Shown here: in pieces, positions 29,488-38,316 of the stretch
Layout of the letters: each line of letters starts with the position of its first letter
Numbering within the stretch: the first letter of the stretch is position 1
Source: Pantoea latae
GTDB lineage: Bacteria > Pseudomonadota > Gammaproteobacteria > Enterobacterales > Enterobacteriaceae
DNA: 64,000 nucleotides
Direction: 5' to 3'
Assembly: GCF_002077695.1 (NCBI RefSeq)
Contig: NZ_MWUE01000022.1
Coordinates: forward strand, 224,822 to 288,821
Notes under the pieces: generated by a model
Seen by the model: the letters and a program-made list of their open reading frames with translations, nothing else
The model's database searches: none
Told to the model about the DNA's origin: nothing
Translations under genes and position numbers: made by a program

Positions 29488-31716
29488 TCAGCGCGCCGGC
29501 GGAGCGTAGACCGCCAGCCGGCCGCGTCCCGCTTTTTTGGCGTTGTAACAGGCGATATCCGCCTGCGACAGCACCTCCGCGCCGATATTATTGTCGGCGG
29601 AAATCTGCGTCAGCCCGGCGCTGGCGCCGACCTGAAAAACGGCGCCCTGCCAGCTGAAGGCGTAGCCGTTGACCGCCGCAACGATGCGCTGCACCACCTC
29701 GCGCCCCTGCGCCAGCGGGCACTCCGGCATCAGCAGGGCGAACTCGTCGCCGCCGAGGCGCGCCAGAAAATCGCTGCCGCGCAGCGCGTGCTGCATCAGC
29801 TCGGCGAGTTCGCGCAGCAGCGCGTCGCCCGCCGCGTGTCCGGCAGTATCGTTAACCGCTTTGAATTTATCCAGGTCGATAAAAGCCAGCACATGCTGAT
29901 GCTGGCGCTCGACGGCGTCGCTCAGCAGCCGCTGCAGCTGGCGTTCAAAGCTGGCGCGGTTGGGCAGCCGGGTCAGGGTGTCGTGCAGCGCGCTGTAGCT
30001 GAGGCGCTTCATCATCTTGCGCGACTCGCTGACGTCCTGAATCACCATCACCGCGCCGATCTCCTCGCCTTCCAGCGTGCGCAGCGGCGTAATGCTGTAG
30101 TGGATCTCCACCACGGTGCCGTCGGCGGCGTGCAGCACCAGCTCGTCATCGAGATCCGGCGTGGTCTTCTCCACTGGCAGACGGCGCAGCAGCAGATTTT
30201 CCACCGGCGTCCCGTGGCGGCCGTGGCTGATCTGCAGCAGCGCGCTCAGCGGCTGGCCCGCCGCCTCCTGCTCGCGGCGGCCGCTCATCTTCTCCGCCAC
30301 CGGATTCATAAAGGTGACGCGCATCTCACTGTCGGTGCTGATCACCGCCTCGCCGATAGAGTCGAGGGTGATCGCCATACGCTCTTTTTCCTGAAACAGC
30401 GCGTCGTTCGCCAGCGTAATGCGCTCCATCAGGCGTCGGTTAGTCTGCTCGCTCTGTTTTAGCGCAGAGATATCGATAATCTGCGCGATAAAGTAGAGCG
30501 GATGGCGCGCGGCGTCGCGCACCAGCGACACCGTCAGGCGCGCCCAGACGATGTCGCCGCTTTTGCGAAAGTAGCGCTTCTCGATGGTGTAGGCGTCAAC
30601 GTCGCCGCGCAGCAGCTTGTCTGCATGCTGCAGATCGTTCTCCAGATCGTCAGGATGGGTGATCTGCTGAAAGGTCAGCTTTCTCAGCTCGGCGGCGGGA
30701 AAGCCCAGCGTCTGGCAGAGAGAATTATTGACCTGCAGCCAGACGCCCTCCGGCGAGACCAGCGCCATGCCGATGGCGGAATACTCCATCGCGTGGCGAA
30801 AACGGGTTTCGCTTTCGCTGATGTGGTGCTTCTCGCGCCGAAACGCATCCATCACCAGCGCCATCACGTGGCTGGGGATCAGCACCAGCAGGAAGGGCAC
30901 CCAGTTGGCGATCTGGCCGGGCGCGTTGTTGCGCGTCTCCACCGTCACCAGCCCCAGCGCCAGCATCAGCGACACCGCACAGGCGTTAAGCAGAAACAGC
31001 AGAAACGCATCCCGCTTCGGCAGGCGCACCGCGCACCAGAACAGGATCACCACGATGCAGGTAAAAGGCCAGGGCATAAAGCGCAGCGCCAGCCAGGTGG
31101 CGCCGAGGGTCAGCAGCAGAGTAAAGAGAAACTCCGCCAGCCGACGCAGGCTGAGCGCGCTGGTGCGCAGCGGCCAGGGCATCAGCAGCAGCACCGGGCC
31201 CAGCGCCAGCATGCCGATCACTTCAGAAATCACCCAGGTAGAGAGAAAGGAAAAGCGCCCGCTGCCGCTGATATTCAGCACCCACAGCGCCAGCAGGCCG
31301 CCCAGCAGCGGTGTCAGCAGGCCGACCGACAGCATAAAGCGCAGCCAGTCGAGCAGCGAGTTCAGCGGCGCGTGACGCTTCAGCAGCGCGCGCAGCAGCA
31401 CGCCGCCGACGATCCCCTGCAGCAGGTTGATCAGCGTAAACAGCAGATTGGCCGGATTGGGGCCGAGTATCAGGCCATTGGCCAGCGCGGTGCCTGCGGC
31501 GCAGGCCAGCAGCAGCAGCGGCGCGTGACGGGAAGGTGTGCGAAACACCACGACGGTCATCAGCGACGTGGCGAACCAGAGCGGCGAAATGCGGCCGCTG
31601 AAGACGATCAGCTCCAGACAAAATAGCGTCAGCGCAAAGGCGATCGCCCCGAGGATCAGGGCGCTCAGCAGGCGGTTTTGCGGTCTGTCCGGCGAGGACA
31701 ACAGTTCAACACTCAT
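29488..31716 (-). CDS. dgcE: Diguanylate cyclase, compact DgcE (YegE)-like protein
   Basis: Makes cyclic di-GMP from two GTP. 742 residues: MASE1 membrane sensor (about 1-300, roughly eight to ten helices), PAS (about 305-425, MEYSAIGMALVSPEGVWLQVNN), PAS (about 445-560, LDSIGEAVISTDSEMRVTFMN), GGDEF domain with LARLGGDEFALLMP (GGDEF at 655-659) and an intact inhibitory site R646-G-S-D649. E. coli DgcE is about 1105 residues with an extra PAS and a degenerate EAL domain; both appear absent here, the protein ending VYAPPAR right after GGDEF. In E. coli DgcE feeds the switch to curli and cellulose. The cyclase looks active. Confidence 0.88.
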   Translation of the reverse strand: MSVELLSSPDRPQNRLLSALILGAIAFALTLFCLELIVFSGRISPLWFATSLMTVVVFRTPSRHAPLLLLACAAGTALANGLILGPNPANLLFTLINLLQGIVGGVLLRALLKRHAPLNSLLDWLRFMLSVGLLTPLLGGLLALWVLNISGSGRFSFLSTWVISEVIGMLALGPVLLLMPWPLRTSALSLRRLAEFLFTLLLTLGATWLALRFMPWPFTCIVVILFWCAVRLPKRDAFLLFLLNACAVSLMLALGLVTVETRNNAPGQIANWVPFLLVLIPSHVMALVMDAFRREKHHISESETRFRHAMEYSAIGMALVSPEGVWLQVNNSLCQTLGFPAAELRKLTFQQITHPDDLENDLQHADKLLRGDVDAYTIEKRYFRKSGDIVWARLTVSLVRDAARHPLYFIAQIIDISALKQSEQTNRRLMERITLANDALFQEKERMAITLDSIGEAVISTDSEMRVTFMNPVAEKMSGRREQEAAGQPLSALLQISHGRHGTPVENLLLRRLPVEKTTPDLDDELVLHAADGTVVEIHYSITPLRTLEGEEIGAVMVIQDVSESRKMMKRLSYSALHDTLTRLPNRASFERQLQRLLSDAVERQHQHVLAFIDLDKFKAVNDTAGHAAGDALLRELAELMQHALRGSDFLARLGGDEFALLMPECPLAQGREVVQRIVAAVNGYAFSWQGAVFQVGASAGLTQISADNNIGAEVLSQADIACYNAKKAGRGRLAVYAPPAR

Positions 31717-31850
31717 TCACTAACCCGGCAACGCGCACAGCGTCAATATGACGAAAAATGCGCCAGTCATTCTCTTTTGGGCATGCTAGCACATCGCTGC
31801 AGGGATGCGGCCGTTAAATCAAATTTGTGCGATATTCAACGAATTGACTG

Positions 31851-31873
31851 GCCCTTTTTCAGCAAAAAAGGGC
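31851..31873 (-). terminator. Candidate terminator of the PAP2 phosphatase gene
   Basis: GCCCTTTTT-4-AAAAAAGGGC forms a stem 10 bases past the stop of the minus-strand PAP2 gene, upstream of dgcE. The T run is inside the stem rather than after it. Confidence 0.5.
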
Positions 31874-31882
31874 GCAGCGCGC

Positions 31883-32497
31883 TCAGGGACGGAACAGATC
31901 GGCGCGGGTAAACGGTTTTTCCAGCCCGGCGATATCGGCAGAGAAACGTTCAAGAAACTGTTGCGTTGTGGCTTTGCGACCGTGGCCCAGCAGCAGCAGC
32001 GGCACTAAAAAGGCGACGCCGATCTGCGGCCAGCTAAAGCCCTTCAACGCGGTGCGACGCTGGCTAAGCAGAAAGGCGGAGCTGAGGGTAAAGCCGAGCA
32101 GTAGCCCGGTGGCGACTTCGCTGGCGGAGTGCGCGTGGATCACCAGACGCGAGAAGCCGACCATCAGCGGGATCAGGTAGCCGACGGCGATAGCGCCCAG
32201 GCGCAGCAGCGGCGGCCAGCGGCCGGAGACCAGCCACAGCATCACCGGCCACAGGGTCGCTGACATCGCGCTGTGGCCGCTGAAGCCGGTAAAATTGAAC
32301 CGGGCGCTGCCGATGCCGAAGCCGAGAAACAGAATTTTCGACAGGCTCACCAGCAGGCCCGCCAGACCAAAGGCGAGCAGCCAGTACCAGACCGTGCGGC
32401 GGTTATCGCTCTTCCACGGCAGGATCAACGCGATAATGACCGCGGTCGGGATCAGCAGCATGCTGTCGCCAAAGTAGGTCAGAGTTCTCCAGTGCAT
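31883..32497 (-). CDS. PAP2-family membrane phosphatase
   Basis: A 204-residue inner-membrane protein with about five helices. Phosphatase motif 2 is present as F72-S-G-H75-S, and motif 3 as S116-R-x5-H123 (SRLVIHAHSASE), with Glu at the position usually occupied by Asp. Motif 1 is poorly conserved. Family members dephosphorylate lipid phosphates such as undecaprenyl pyrophosphate or phosphatidylglycerophosphate. AAGGAA lies before the ATG. It sits between dgcE and the divergent udk. The lipid substrate is not determined; a role in recycling the lipid carrier used by the nearby polysaccharide loci is speculation. Confidence 0.85.
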   Translation of the reverse strand: MHWRTLTYFGDSMLLIPTAVIIALILPWKSDNRRTVWYWLLAFGLAGLLVSLSKILFLGFGIGSARFNFTGFSGHSAMSATLWPVMLWLVSGRWPPLLRLGAIAVGYLIPLMVGFSRLVIHAHSASEVATGLLLGFTLSSAFLLSQRRTALKGFSWPQIGVAFLVPLLLLGHGRKATTQQFLERFSADIAGLEKPFTRADLFRP

Positions 32498-32653
32498 AAG
32501 CTTCCTTTATGGTGGGCTGGCATCGCGCGCCCGCGCTATCGCGGGGAATGACGCAGGCTTCCGCTGCCTGATGCGCCAGCCGCATCCGTTGTTATCAGTC
32601 TGGACCCAGTTTATCGGGTAACGGCTGCGGTTTGAAAAGGGGAAATTCTGAAA

Positions 32654-32702
32654 TGGCGTCAGCGGCTTTTCTCTGGCGTCAAAAGAATGAAATCCCTATA
32701 CT
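32654..32702 (+). promoter_or_regulatory. Candidate udk promoter with direct repeats
   Basis: TGGCGTCA occurs at 32654-32661 and 32674-32681, exactly 20 bases apart. TATACT at 32697-32702 is a good -10 box; the second repeat overlaps the expected -35 position. Activator-dependent expression is possible. Confidence 0.35.
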
Positions 32703-32792
32703 TAGCGCCTACTAAACCCTCTCCATTCCGTCCTGCGTCAAAACGCCTAATCCGCGTACAGCGCAGGCTCCAGTATCAGGTCTTTAAAAAGT

Positions 32793-33434
32793 ATGACTGA
32801 CAAGTCTCATCAGTGCGTGATTGTGGGCATTGCCGGTGCCTCCGCATCCGGAAAAAGTTTAATCGCCAGCACGCTCTACCGCGAAATCCGTGACCAGGTC
32901 GGTGACGAGCATATCGGGGTTATCCCGGAAGATGCCTATTATAAGGACCAGAGTCACCTCACCATGGAAGAGAGGGTGAAAACCAACTACGACCATCCGA
33001 GCGCGATGGATCACGACCTGCTGCTGCAGCACCTGCAGGCGCTAAAGGCGGGCCAGGATATCGATCTGCCGGTTTACAGCTACGTCGAGCACACCCGCAC
33101 GCGTGACAGCATCCATCTGAAGCCGAAAAAGGTGATTATCCTCGAAGGGATCCTGCTGCTCACCGACGCGCGGCTGCGTCAGGAGCTGAACTTCTCGATT
33201 TTCGTCGATACCCCGCTGGATATCTGCCTGATGCGCCGCATGAAGCGCGACGTCAACGAGCGCGGCCGCTCCATGGACTCGGTGATGAGCCAGTATCAGA
33301 AAACCGTGCGCCCGATGTTCCTGCAGTTTATCGAGCCGTCGAAGCAGTACGCCGATATTATCGTGCCGCGCGGCGGGAAAAACCGCATCGCCATTGATAT
33401 CCTTAAGGCCAAAATCAATCAGTTTTTCGAATAG
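32793..33434 (+). CDS. udk: Uridine kinase
   Basis: Phosphorylates uridine and cytidine to UMP and CMP in pyrimidine salvage. 213 residues, the E. coli length. P-loop GASASGKS at residues 15-22, catalytic Asp region [18 protein letters not shown], the substrate segment [13 protein letters not shown], and [17 protein letters not shown] (LID). The ribosome site is weak (AGGTCTTT further upstream). It heads udk-dcd-asmA, spaced by 80 and 20 bases. Confidence 0.97.
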   Translation: MTDKSHQCVIVGIAGASASGKSLIASTLYREIRDQVGDEHIGVIPEDAYYKDQSHLTMEERVKTNYDHPSAMDHDLLLQHLQALKAGQDIDLPVYSYVEHTRTRDSIHLKPKKVIILEGILLLTDARLRQELNFSIFVDTPLDICLMRRMKRDVNERGRSMDSVMSQYQKTVRPMFLQFIEPSKQYADIIVPRGGKNRIAIDILKAKINQFFE

Positions 33435-33517
33435 GCGCGTCGGGTCAGACGCGCGGCGAACCGCCTGTTACGCGCGTTTCAGGCGGTTCGCTACACTTAT
33501 ATCATGGAGACAGCCGA

Positions 33518-34099
33518 ATGAGATTATGTGACCGCGACATTGAAGCCTGGCTGGACGACGGCCGGTTAGCCATCGATCCGCGCCCGCCGGTGGAGCGCAT
33601 TAACGGCGCCACCGTGGATGTGCGTCTGGGCAACCAGTTTCGTACTTTCCGCGGCCACACCGCGGCGTTTATCGATTTAAGCGGTCCGAAAGATGAGGTG
33701 AGCGCCGCGCTGGATCGCGTGATGAGCGATGAAATCGTGCTGCCGGAAGGTGAGGCCTTTTTCCTCCATCCCGGCGAACTGGCGCTGGCGGTTACCTTTG
33801 AATCGGTCACCATACCGGACGATCTGGTGGGCTGGCTCGACGGCCGCTCTTCGCTGGCGCGTCTCGGCCTGATGGTGCACGTTACCGCGCACCGCATCGA
33901 TCCCGGCTGGCAGGGGCGCATCGTGCTGGAGTTCTATAATTCCGGCAAGCTGCCGCTGGCGCTGCGTCCCGGCATGCTGATCGGCGCGCTGAGCTTTGAG
34001 CCACTCTCCGGTCCGGCGGCGCGGCCCTATAACCGTCGCGAAGACGCCAAATATCGCGGACAGCAGGGCGCTGTCGCCAGTCGTATCGACAAAGATTAA
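33518..34099 (+). CDS. dcd: dCTP deaminase
   Basis: Converts dCTP to dUTP and ammonia, the main source of dUMP for thymidylate in enterobacteria. 193 residues, full length. Starts [19 protein letters not shown]; the active-site segment [33 protein letters not shown] contains the catalytic Glu and the conserved Arg and Ser residues. GGAGA lies before the ATG. It sits between udk and asmA on the same strand. Confidence 0.97.
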   Translation: MRLCDRDIEAWLDDGRLAIDPRPPVERINGATVDVRLGNQFRTFRGHTAAFIDLSGPKDEVSAALDRVMSDEIVLPEGEAFFLHPGELALAVTFESVTIPDDLVGWLDGRSSLARLGLMVHVTAHRIDPGWQGRIVLEFYNSGKLPLALRPGMLIGALSFEPLSGPAARPYNRREDAKYRGQQGAVASRIDKD

Positions 34100-34119
34100 A
34101 CCGCGAACATGGGGATGTA

Positions 34120-35943
34120 ATGAAGAGAGTGATAACCACGCTGGCCATTTTACTGGTGGTCATCGTTGCCGGCATGACCGCGCTGGTGCTGCTGGTCAAT
34201 CCAAACGATTTTCGATCCTATATGGTGAAACAGGTCGAACAGCGCAGTGGTTATCGGCTGGAGGTGGGCGGCGATCTGCGCTGGCACGTCTGGCCTAAGC
34301 TCAGCATCCTTGCCGGGCGCATGAGCCTTACCGCACCCGGCGCGTCGCAGCCGCTGGTGACGGCGGAAAACATGCGTCTCGACGTCAATCTCTGGCCGCT
34401 GCTGTCGCATCAGCTCAGCGTCAGCCAGGTGATGCTCAGCAACGCCGTGGTGCGCGCCACGCCGGAAAGCGCGGCGCAGCAGCCGCACAACGCGCCGGTC
34501 GCGCCCGGTCGCAGCGAGGCGAGCGCGCCGGCCGGCGGCTGGTCGTTCGACATCAGTCAGCTGCGCGTCGCCGACAGTTTGCTGATCTGGCGCCAGCCCG
34601 GCGGCGACGAATACAACTTCCGCGATTTTAACCTCAATCTGAATCAGGACGCCCGCCATCAGGCGACGATTGCCCTTAGCACCAGCCTGACGCGCAACCA
34701 GCGCAACGCCACGCTGTCGCTCAAGGGGCAGCTTGACGCCGCGCAGTACCCGCACCGCCTGAGCGGCAAAATCGACGAACTTAACTACGCGCTGAGCGGC
34801 GCCAATATCCCGCCGCAGGGCGTGAAGGGCACGCTGAGCGCGCAGGGCAGCTGGCGCGCCGAGACGCAGCAGTTTGCGCTGACGCAGATGCAGCTCAGCG
34901 CCAACGACAGCGCGCTGTCCGGCTCGGCAAGCGGCACCCTGACGGCGCCGCAGCAGCTTGCGCTGCAGCTGCACGCCACCCAGCTTAATCTCGACAACCT
35001 GATGTCCGGCGCGCCGCAGAGCAGCGAACGCGGCGCGCAGCACGCCACGGTAGCGCGCGCGCCGGTGATTGCCGCGCCGCGCGTGCAGAACAACAGCGAC
35101 TCGCCGCTTAACGACGTGAACCTGGCGCTGGATCTCAAGGCGGACAGCGCGGTGTGGCGCGGTCTGACGCTGCAATCCTTCGCGCTCGACGCCACTAACC
35201 AGCAGGGACTGATGACGCTGCGCGTGCTGAGCGGCAAGCTGGGCGACGGCGATTTCTCCTTGCCGGGCACGGTAGATATCCGCCAGCCGGAAACGCGCGT
35301 GGCGCTGCAGCCGGTGCTGCACAACGTCGCCATACAGCCGCTGCTCGCCGCCCTTGCACTGCCGCAAACGCTGCAGGGCAACGTCTCGCTTAATGGCGAT
35401 CTCGGCGGCGAGGGGCTGACGCTGGAGGCGGCGAAACGCCAGTGGCGCGGCGAGGCGCAGCTGCGCGCCAGCGACGTGAAGCTGGCGCAGATCAATCTGC
35501 AGCAGATGGTGCGCCGCGCGGTCGAGCGCGCCAGCGACAAGGTCAGCAGCGACGAAGGCGCCGATCAGGGCATTCGCCAGCTTGAGGGCGACGTCACGCT
35601 GGACAACGGCGTGCTGCGCTTCGACAGGCTGCAGGGCGAGGGCGATCGCCTGCGCCTGCAGGCCGCAGGCGCAGTGAATATGGCGCAGCAGCAGCTGGAT
35701 GTCACCTTCGGTTTGACGCTCAGCGGCTGGAAAGGCGACGAGCGGCTGACGGCGCTGCTGTCGCAGCAGCCGATTCCGCTGCGCATGTACGGCAGCTGGA
35801 ACAATGTGCAGTATTCGCTGCCGGTCGATCAGGTGCTGCGTCAGCAGCTGCAGAGCGAGGCGAAGTCGCGCCTCAACGAGTGGCTCGATCGCCAGCCGAA
35901 AAACAGTGATAAAGAGAACCTGCGCAAGCTGCTGCGTCCGTAG
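34120..35943 (+). CDS. asmA: AsmA family protein
   Basis: A 607-residue inner-membrane-anchored periplasmic protein (E. coli about 617). N-terminal membrane anchor MKRVITTLAILLVVIVAGMTALVLLVNPNDF, then the AsmA repeating beta-groove type sequence and a conserved C-terminal part (LQQMVRRAVERASDK, FDRLQGEGDRLRLQAAG, RLNEWLDRQPK). AsmA proteins are thought to move phospholipids across the periplasm, and asmA mutations in E. coli affect outer-membrane protein assembly. GGGGA lies before the ATG. The stop codon is directly adjacent to that of the convergent yegH, leaving no room for a terminator between them. Confidence 0.95.
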   Translation: MKRVITTLAILLVVIVAGMTALVLLVNPNDFRSYMVKQVEQRSGYRLEVGGDLRWHVWPKLSILAGRMSLTAPGASQPLVTAENMRLDVNLWPLLSHQLSVSQVMLSNAVVRATPESAAQQPHNAPVAPGRSEASAPAGGWSFDISQLRVADSLLIWRQPGGDEYNFRDFNLNLNQDARHQATIALSTSLTRNQRNATLSLKGQLDAAQYPHRLSGKIDELNYALSGANIPPQGVKGTLSAQGSWRAETQQFALTQMQLSANDSALSGSASGTLTAPQQLALQLHATQLNLDNLMSGAPQSSERGAQHATVARAPVIAAPRVQNNSDSPLNDVNLALDLKADSAVWRGLTLQSFALDATNQQGLMTLRVLSGKLGDGDFSLPGTVDIRQPETRVALQPVLHNVAIQPLLAALALPQTLQGNVSLNGDLGGEGLTLEAAKRQWRGEAQLRASDVKLAQINLQQMVRRAVERASDKVSSDEGADQGIRQLEGDVTLDNGVLRFDRLQGEGDRLRLQAAGAVNMAQQQLDVTFGLTLSGWKGDERLTALLSQQPIPLRMYGSWNNVQYSLPVDQVLRQQLQSEAKSRLNEWLDRQPKNSDKENLRKLLRP

Positions 35944-37518
35944 CTACACCTCGTAATCGGGATCCTGCGGCTGTTGCAGGATCTCCACCTTCTGAACCCG
36001 ATGATTTTCAACCTGCAGGATGCGCAGCAGATAGCTGCCGACCTGCAGCGTTTCGCCCTCGGCGGGAATATGCTGCAGGCTGTCCATCAGCAGACCCGCC
36101 AGCGTATGGTAGCTGCGGCGTTCATCCAGCGGCAGCCTGACGTAGAGCGCTAAATCCTCCAGCGGAATATTGCCGTTGACGATCCAGCGGTTTTCGCCCT
36201 GCGCCTGCACGTCGTAGCGCGCGTCAATCTCTTCGCCCTCCAGCGGCAGGTTGCCGGCGATGGTTTCCATCAGATCGCTGAGCGTCACCACGCCCTCCAC
36301 CGAGCCGAACTCATCCACCACAAAGGCGAAATGGGTGCGCGCCTGGCGAAACTGCTCCAGCGCCTGCAGCAGCGTCAGGCGCTCGTGAAACACCAGCGGC
36401 TGTCGGATCAGCGCGCGCAAATCCAGCGACTGCTGGTGCAGCGCCTGATGCAGTAGATCGATAGCGTGCACCACGCCGAGCAGTTCATTGCTCTGATCGG
36501 TGATCAGCAGGCGCGTATGCTGATTGCGGTCAAGACGCGCCATGATTTCCGCCGGATCGTCGTCGAGATTAATGTGCTCGACGTCGTGACGTGAGGTCAT
36601 GATGCTGTTGACGTGGCGCTGGGCAAAGCCAAGCACGCGGGCGATCATCACCCGCTCCTGACGGTTAAACAGCGCGTGGCGATCGCTGTCGGCAATCAGC
36701 GAGGCGCTCTGCGGATCGAGTTCGGCATGGTCCGCCTCGCCGCGCAGCAGCCGCAACACCGTTTCCGCCGTGCGCTGGCGCAGCGGCCGGCCGGCCGACA
36801 GCGCACGGCGGCGGTTGCGCTGCGCCAGCTGGTTAAACGCTTCAATCACTATCGAGAAGCCGATCGCCGCATAGAGATAGCCTTTGGGGATAACGAAACC
36901 GAGCCCTTCCGCCACCAGGCTAAAGCCGATCATCAGCAGAAAGCTCAGGCAGAGAATAACAATAGTGGGATGGCGGTTAACGAAGCGCGTCAGCGGCTTG
37001 CTGGCCAGCAGCATCAGCAGGATAGCAATGGTGACCGCCGTCATCATTACCGGCAGCTGATTGACCATGCCGACGGCGGTGATCACCGCGTCCAGCGAAA
37101 ATATCGCGTCCAGCACCACGATTTGCGCCACCACCGGCCAGAATTTAGCGCCGCGATTTTGTTGATTCTGGCCGTGATCCTGACCTTCGAGCCGGCTGTT
37201 CAGCTCGGTGGTGGCCTTGAACAGCAGAAACAGACCGCCCAGCAGCAGCAGCAGATCGCGCGCGCTGAAGGGGTGACCGCGCAGCGTGAAGAGCGGCTGC
37301 GTCAGGGTGACCAGCCAGGAAAGGGACGCCAGCAGCAGTAAACGGCACAGCAACGCCAGCAGTAAACCGATGACGCGCGCCCGATCGCGATCCTTGCCGG
37401 GCAGTTTCTCCACCAGAATAGCGATAAACACCAGATTATCGATCCCCAACACCAGCTCCAGAACGATTAGCGTCACTAACCCTGCCCAGAGCGAGGGATC
37501 CGCAAATACCTCCAACAT
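35944..37518 (-). CDS. yegH: YegH, TerC-family membrane protein with CBS and CorC domains
   Basis: A 524-residue protein (E. coli about 527). N-terminal TerC-type membrane domain (about 1-235) with [20 protein letters not shown] and [15 protein letters not shown], whose acidic residues suggest metal-ion transport. It is followed by a cytoplasmic CBS pair (about 290-425, [18 protein letters not shown]) and a C-terminal CorC/HlyC domain (about 435-520). TAAGG precedes the ATG. As in E. coli, it borders the cell-surface polysaccharide locus and is divergent from it. The transported ion is unknown; TerC relatives handle Mn2+. Confidence 0.93.
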   Translation of the reverse strand: MLEVFADPSLWAGLVTLIVLELVLGIDNLVFIAILVEKLPGKDRDRARVIGLLLALLCRLLLLASLSWLVTLTQPLFTLRGHPFSARDLLLLLGGLFLLFKATTELNSRLEGQDHGQNQQNRGAKFWPVVAQIVVLDAIFSLDAVITAVGMVNQLPVMMTAVTIAILLMLLASKPLTRFVNRHPTIVILCLSFLLMIGFSLVAEGLGFVIPKGYLYAAIGFSIVIEAFNQLAQRNRRRALSAGRPLRQRTAETVLRLLRGEADHAELDPQSASLIADSDRHALFNRQERVMIARVLGFAQRHVNSIMTSRHDVEHINLDDDPAEIMARLDRNQHTRLLITDQSNELLGVVHAIDLLHQALHQQSLDLRALIRQPLVFHERLTLLQALEQFRQARTHFAFVVDEFGSVEGVVTLSDLMETIAGNLPLEGEEIDARYDVQAQGENRWIVNGNIPLEDLALYVRLPLDERRSYHTLAGLLMDSLQHIPAEGETLQVGSYLLRILQVENHRVQKVEILQQPQDPDYEV

Positions 37519-37760
37519 GCCTTAGCCGCCTGAATATATCGAAGTCAGTAAAATCTGAGGATAGTGGAGTGCAGGGCAGGGCACAACTCGCCGCCGCGCC
37601 TGCGATGCAGCCCGATAAAGGTCAATAAAGAGTAGATTGTGTGCTGTTTGTTTCCGCATTCTGTCTGATTTATGTAAAGCGGGGACGAGAGCGGGCTGAA
37701 TAACTGATGAATCGAGAGAGGAAATAGCGTCACCACGCGTACTTTATTTGCGCAGCGAGT

Positions 37761-37775
37761 ATGGAATTATTCTGA
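37761..37775 (-). promoter_or_regulatory. Candidate RcsAB box
   Basis: The minus strand reads TCAGAATAATTCCAT, matching the GAATAAT core of RcsAB boxes. It lies 556 bases upstream of the amsG start, close to the -578 to -501 interval reported, from memory, for RcsA/RcsB binding at E. amylovora amsG. The outer bases match less well. Confidence 0.5.
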
Positions 37776-37824
37776 TTTTCGCTCAGGGTATTGCACTTTC
37801 AATTTTACCGCCTGGCGGGCCTCA

Positions 37825-37907
37825 ATACTAATTACTGGTAGTCTTTTTCCTAAAATAGTCAGGGGAGGGCGGGGCCTACTTGTAAAGAAGCCAGTAATAA
37901 CTAGTAT
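37825..37907. repeat. Long inverted repeat in the EPS leader
   Basis: ATACTA-ATTACTGG (37825-37838) pairs with CCAGTAAT-AAC-TAGTAT (37891-37907): 14 pairs with a 3-base bulge, around a 52-base G-rich loop. It may be an RNA structure or a pair of protein sites. Confidence 0.5.
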
Positions 37908-38049
37908 AGCAACGTGCTGGTAAAAGTCTGCGCTTATGTTGATATTCGCCCACAGATTTGGCACCCAATGTTGTGAATTGTGATCTGATCCCGTTGGACT
38001 GCATCAGGCAGCCGGTTTGGGAATAGCAGACCGGAAAACAGGATATCAA

Positions 38050-38087
38050 AAGCGGTATTGGCAGCGACAGCCAAGGGCGGTAGCGTG
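38050..38087 (+). promoter_or_regulatory. JUMPStart element with ops site (EPS operon)
   Basis: It ends in GCCAAGGGCGGTAGCGTG; the ops core GGCGGTAGCGTG is at 38076-38087. RNA polymerase pausing at ops recruits RfaH, which suppresses termination over long surface-polysaccharide operons and helps ribosome loading. The upstream part is less conserved. Confidence 0.9.
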
Positions 38088-38316
38088 CCTGAAACGCCTT
38101 TTACGTTGAGAAAACAATCAGTGCGTCGCCGCAGGTTAAGTCAGAGTAATCTGTTGGTATTCTTCACAATTTTCCTGTTCTCTTGATCGGGTAAATGGCG
38201 TGAACGCACCCAGGAACTCCCCTCAGTTACGCCTATGTCGACGAGAAACTGATTCGCTCAATTATTACACAGCTTAGGGCGTCACGGGTTTAAGGAAATA
38301 AAATAAAGAGTTAAAT

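Larger units (their letters stand above)
37519..38316 (+). promoter_or_regulatory. 798-bp leader and promoter region of the EPS operon
   Basis: No gene is supported here. The region is AT-richer than its flanks and holds a candidate RcsAB box (37761-37775), a long inverted repeat (37825-37907), a JUMPStart/ops element (38050-38087) and about 230 bases of further leader before amsG. The long untranslated leader resembles those of amsG, cpsA and wza. Confidence 0.75.

Noticed and set aside
37545..37964. Two short minus-strand open frames in the EPS leader
   Set aside because: No ribosome sites, no recognisable sequence, and they lie over probable regulatory DNA.
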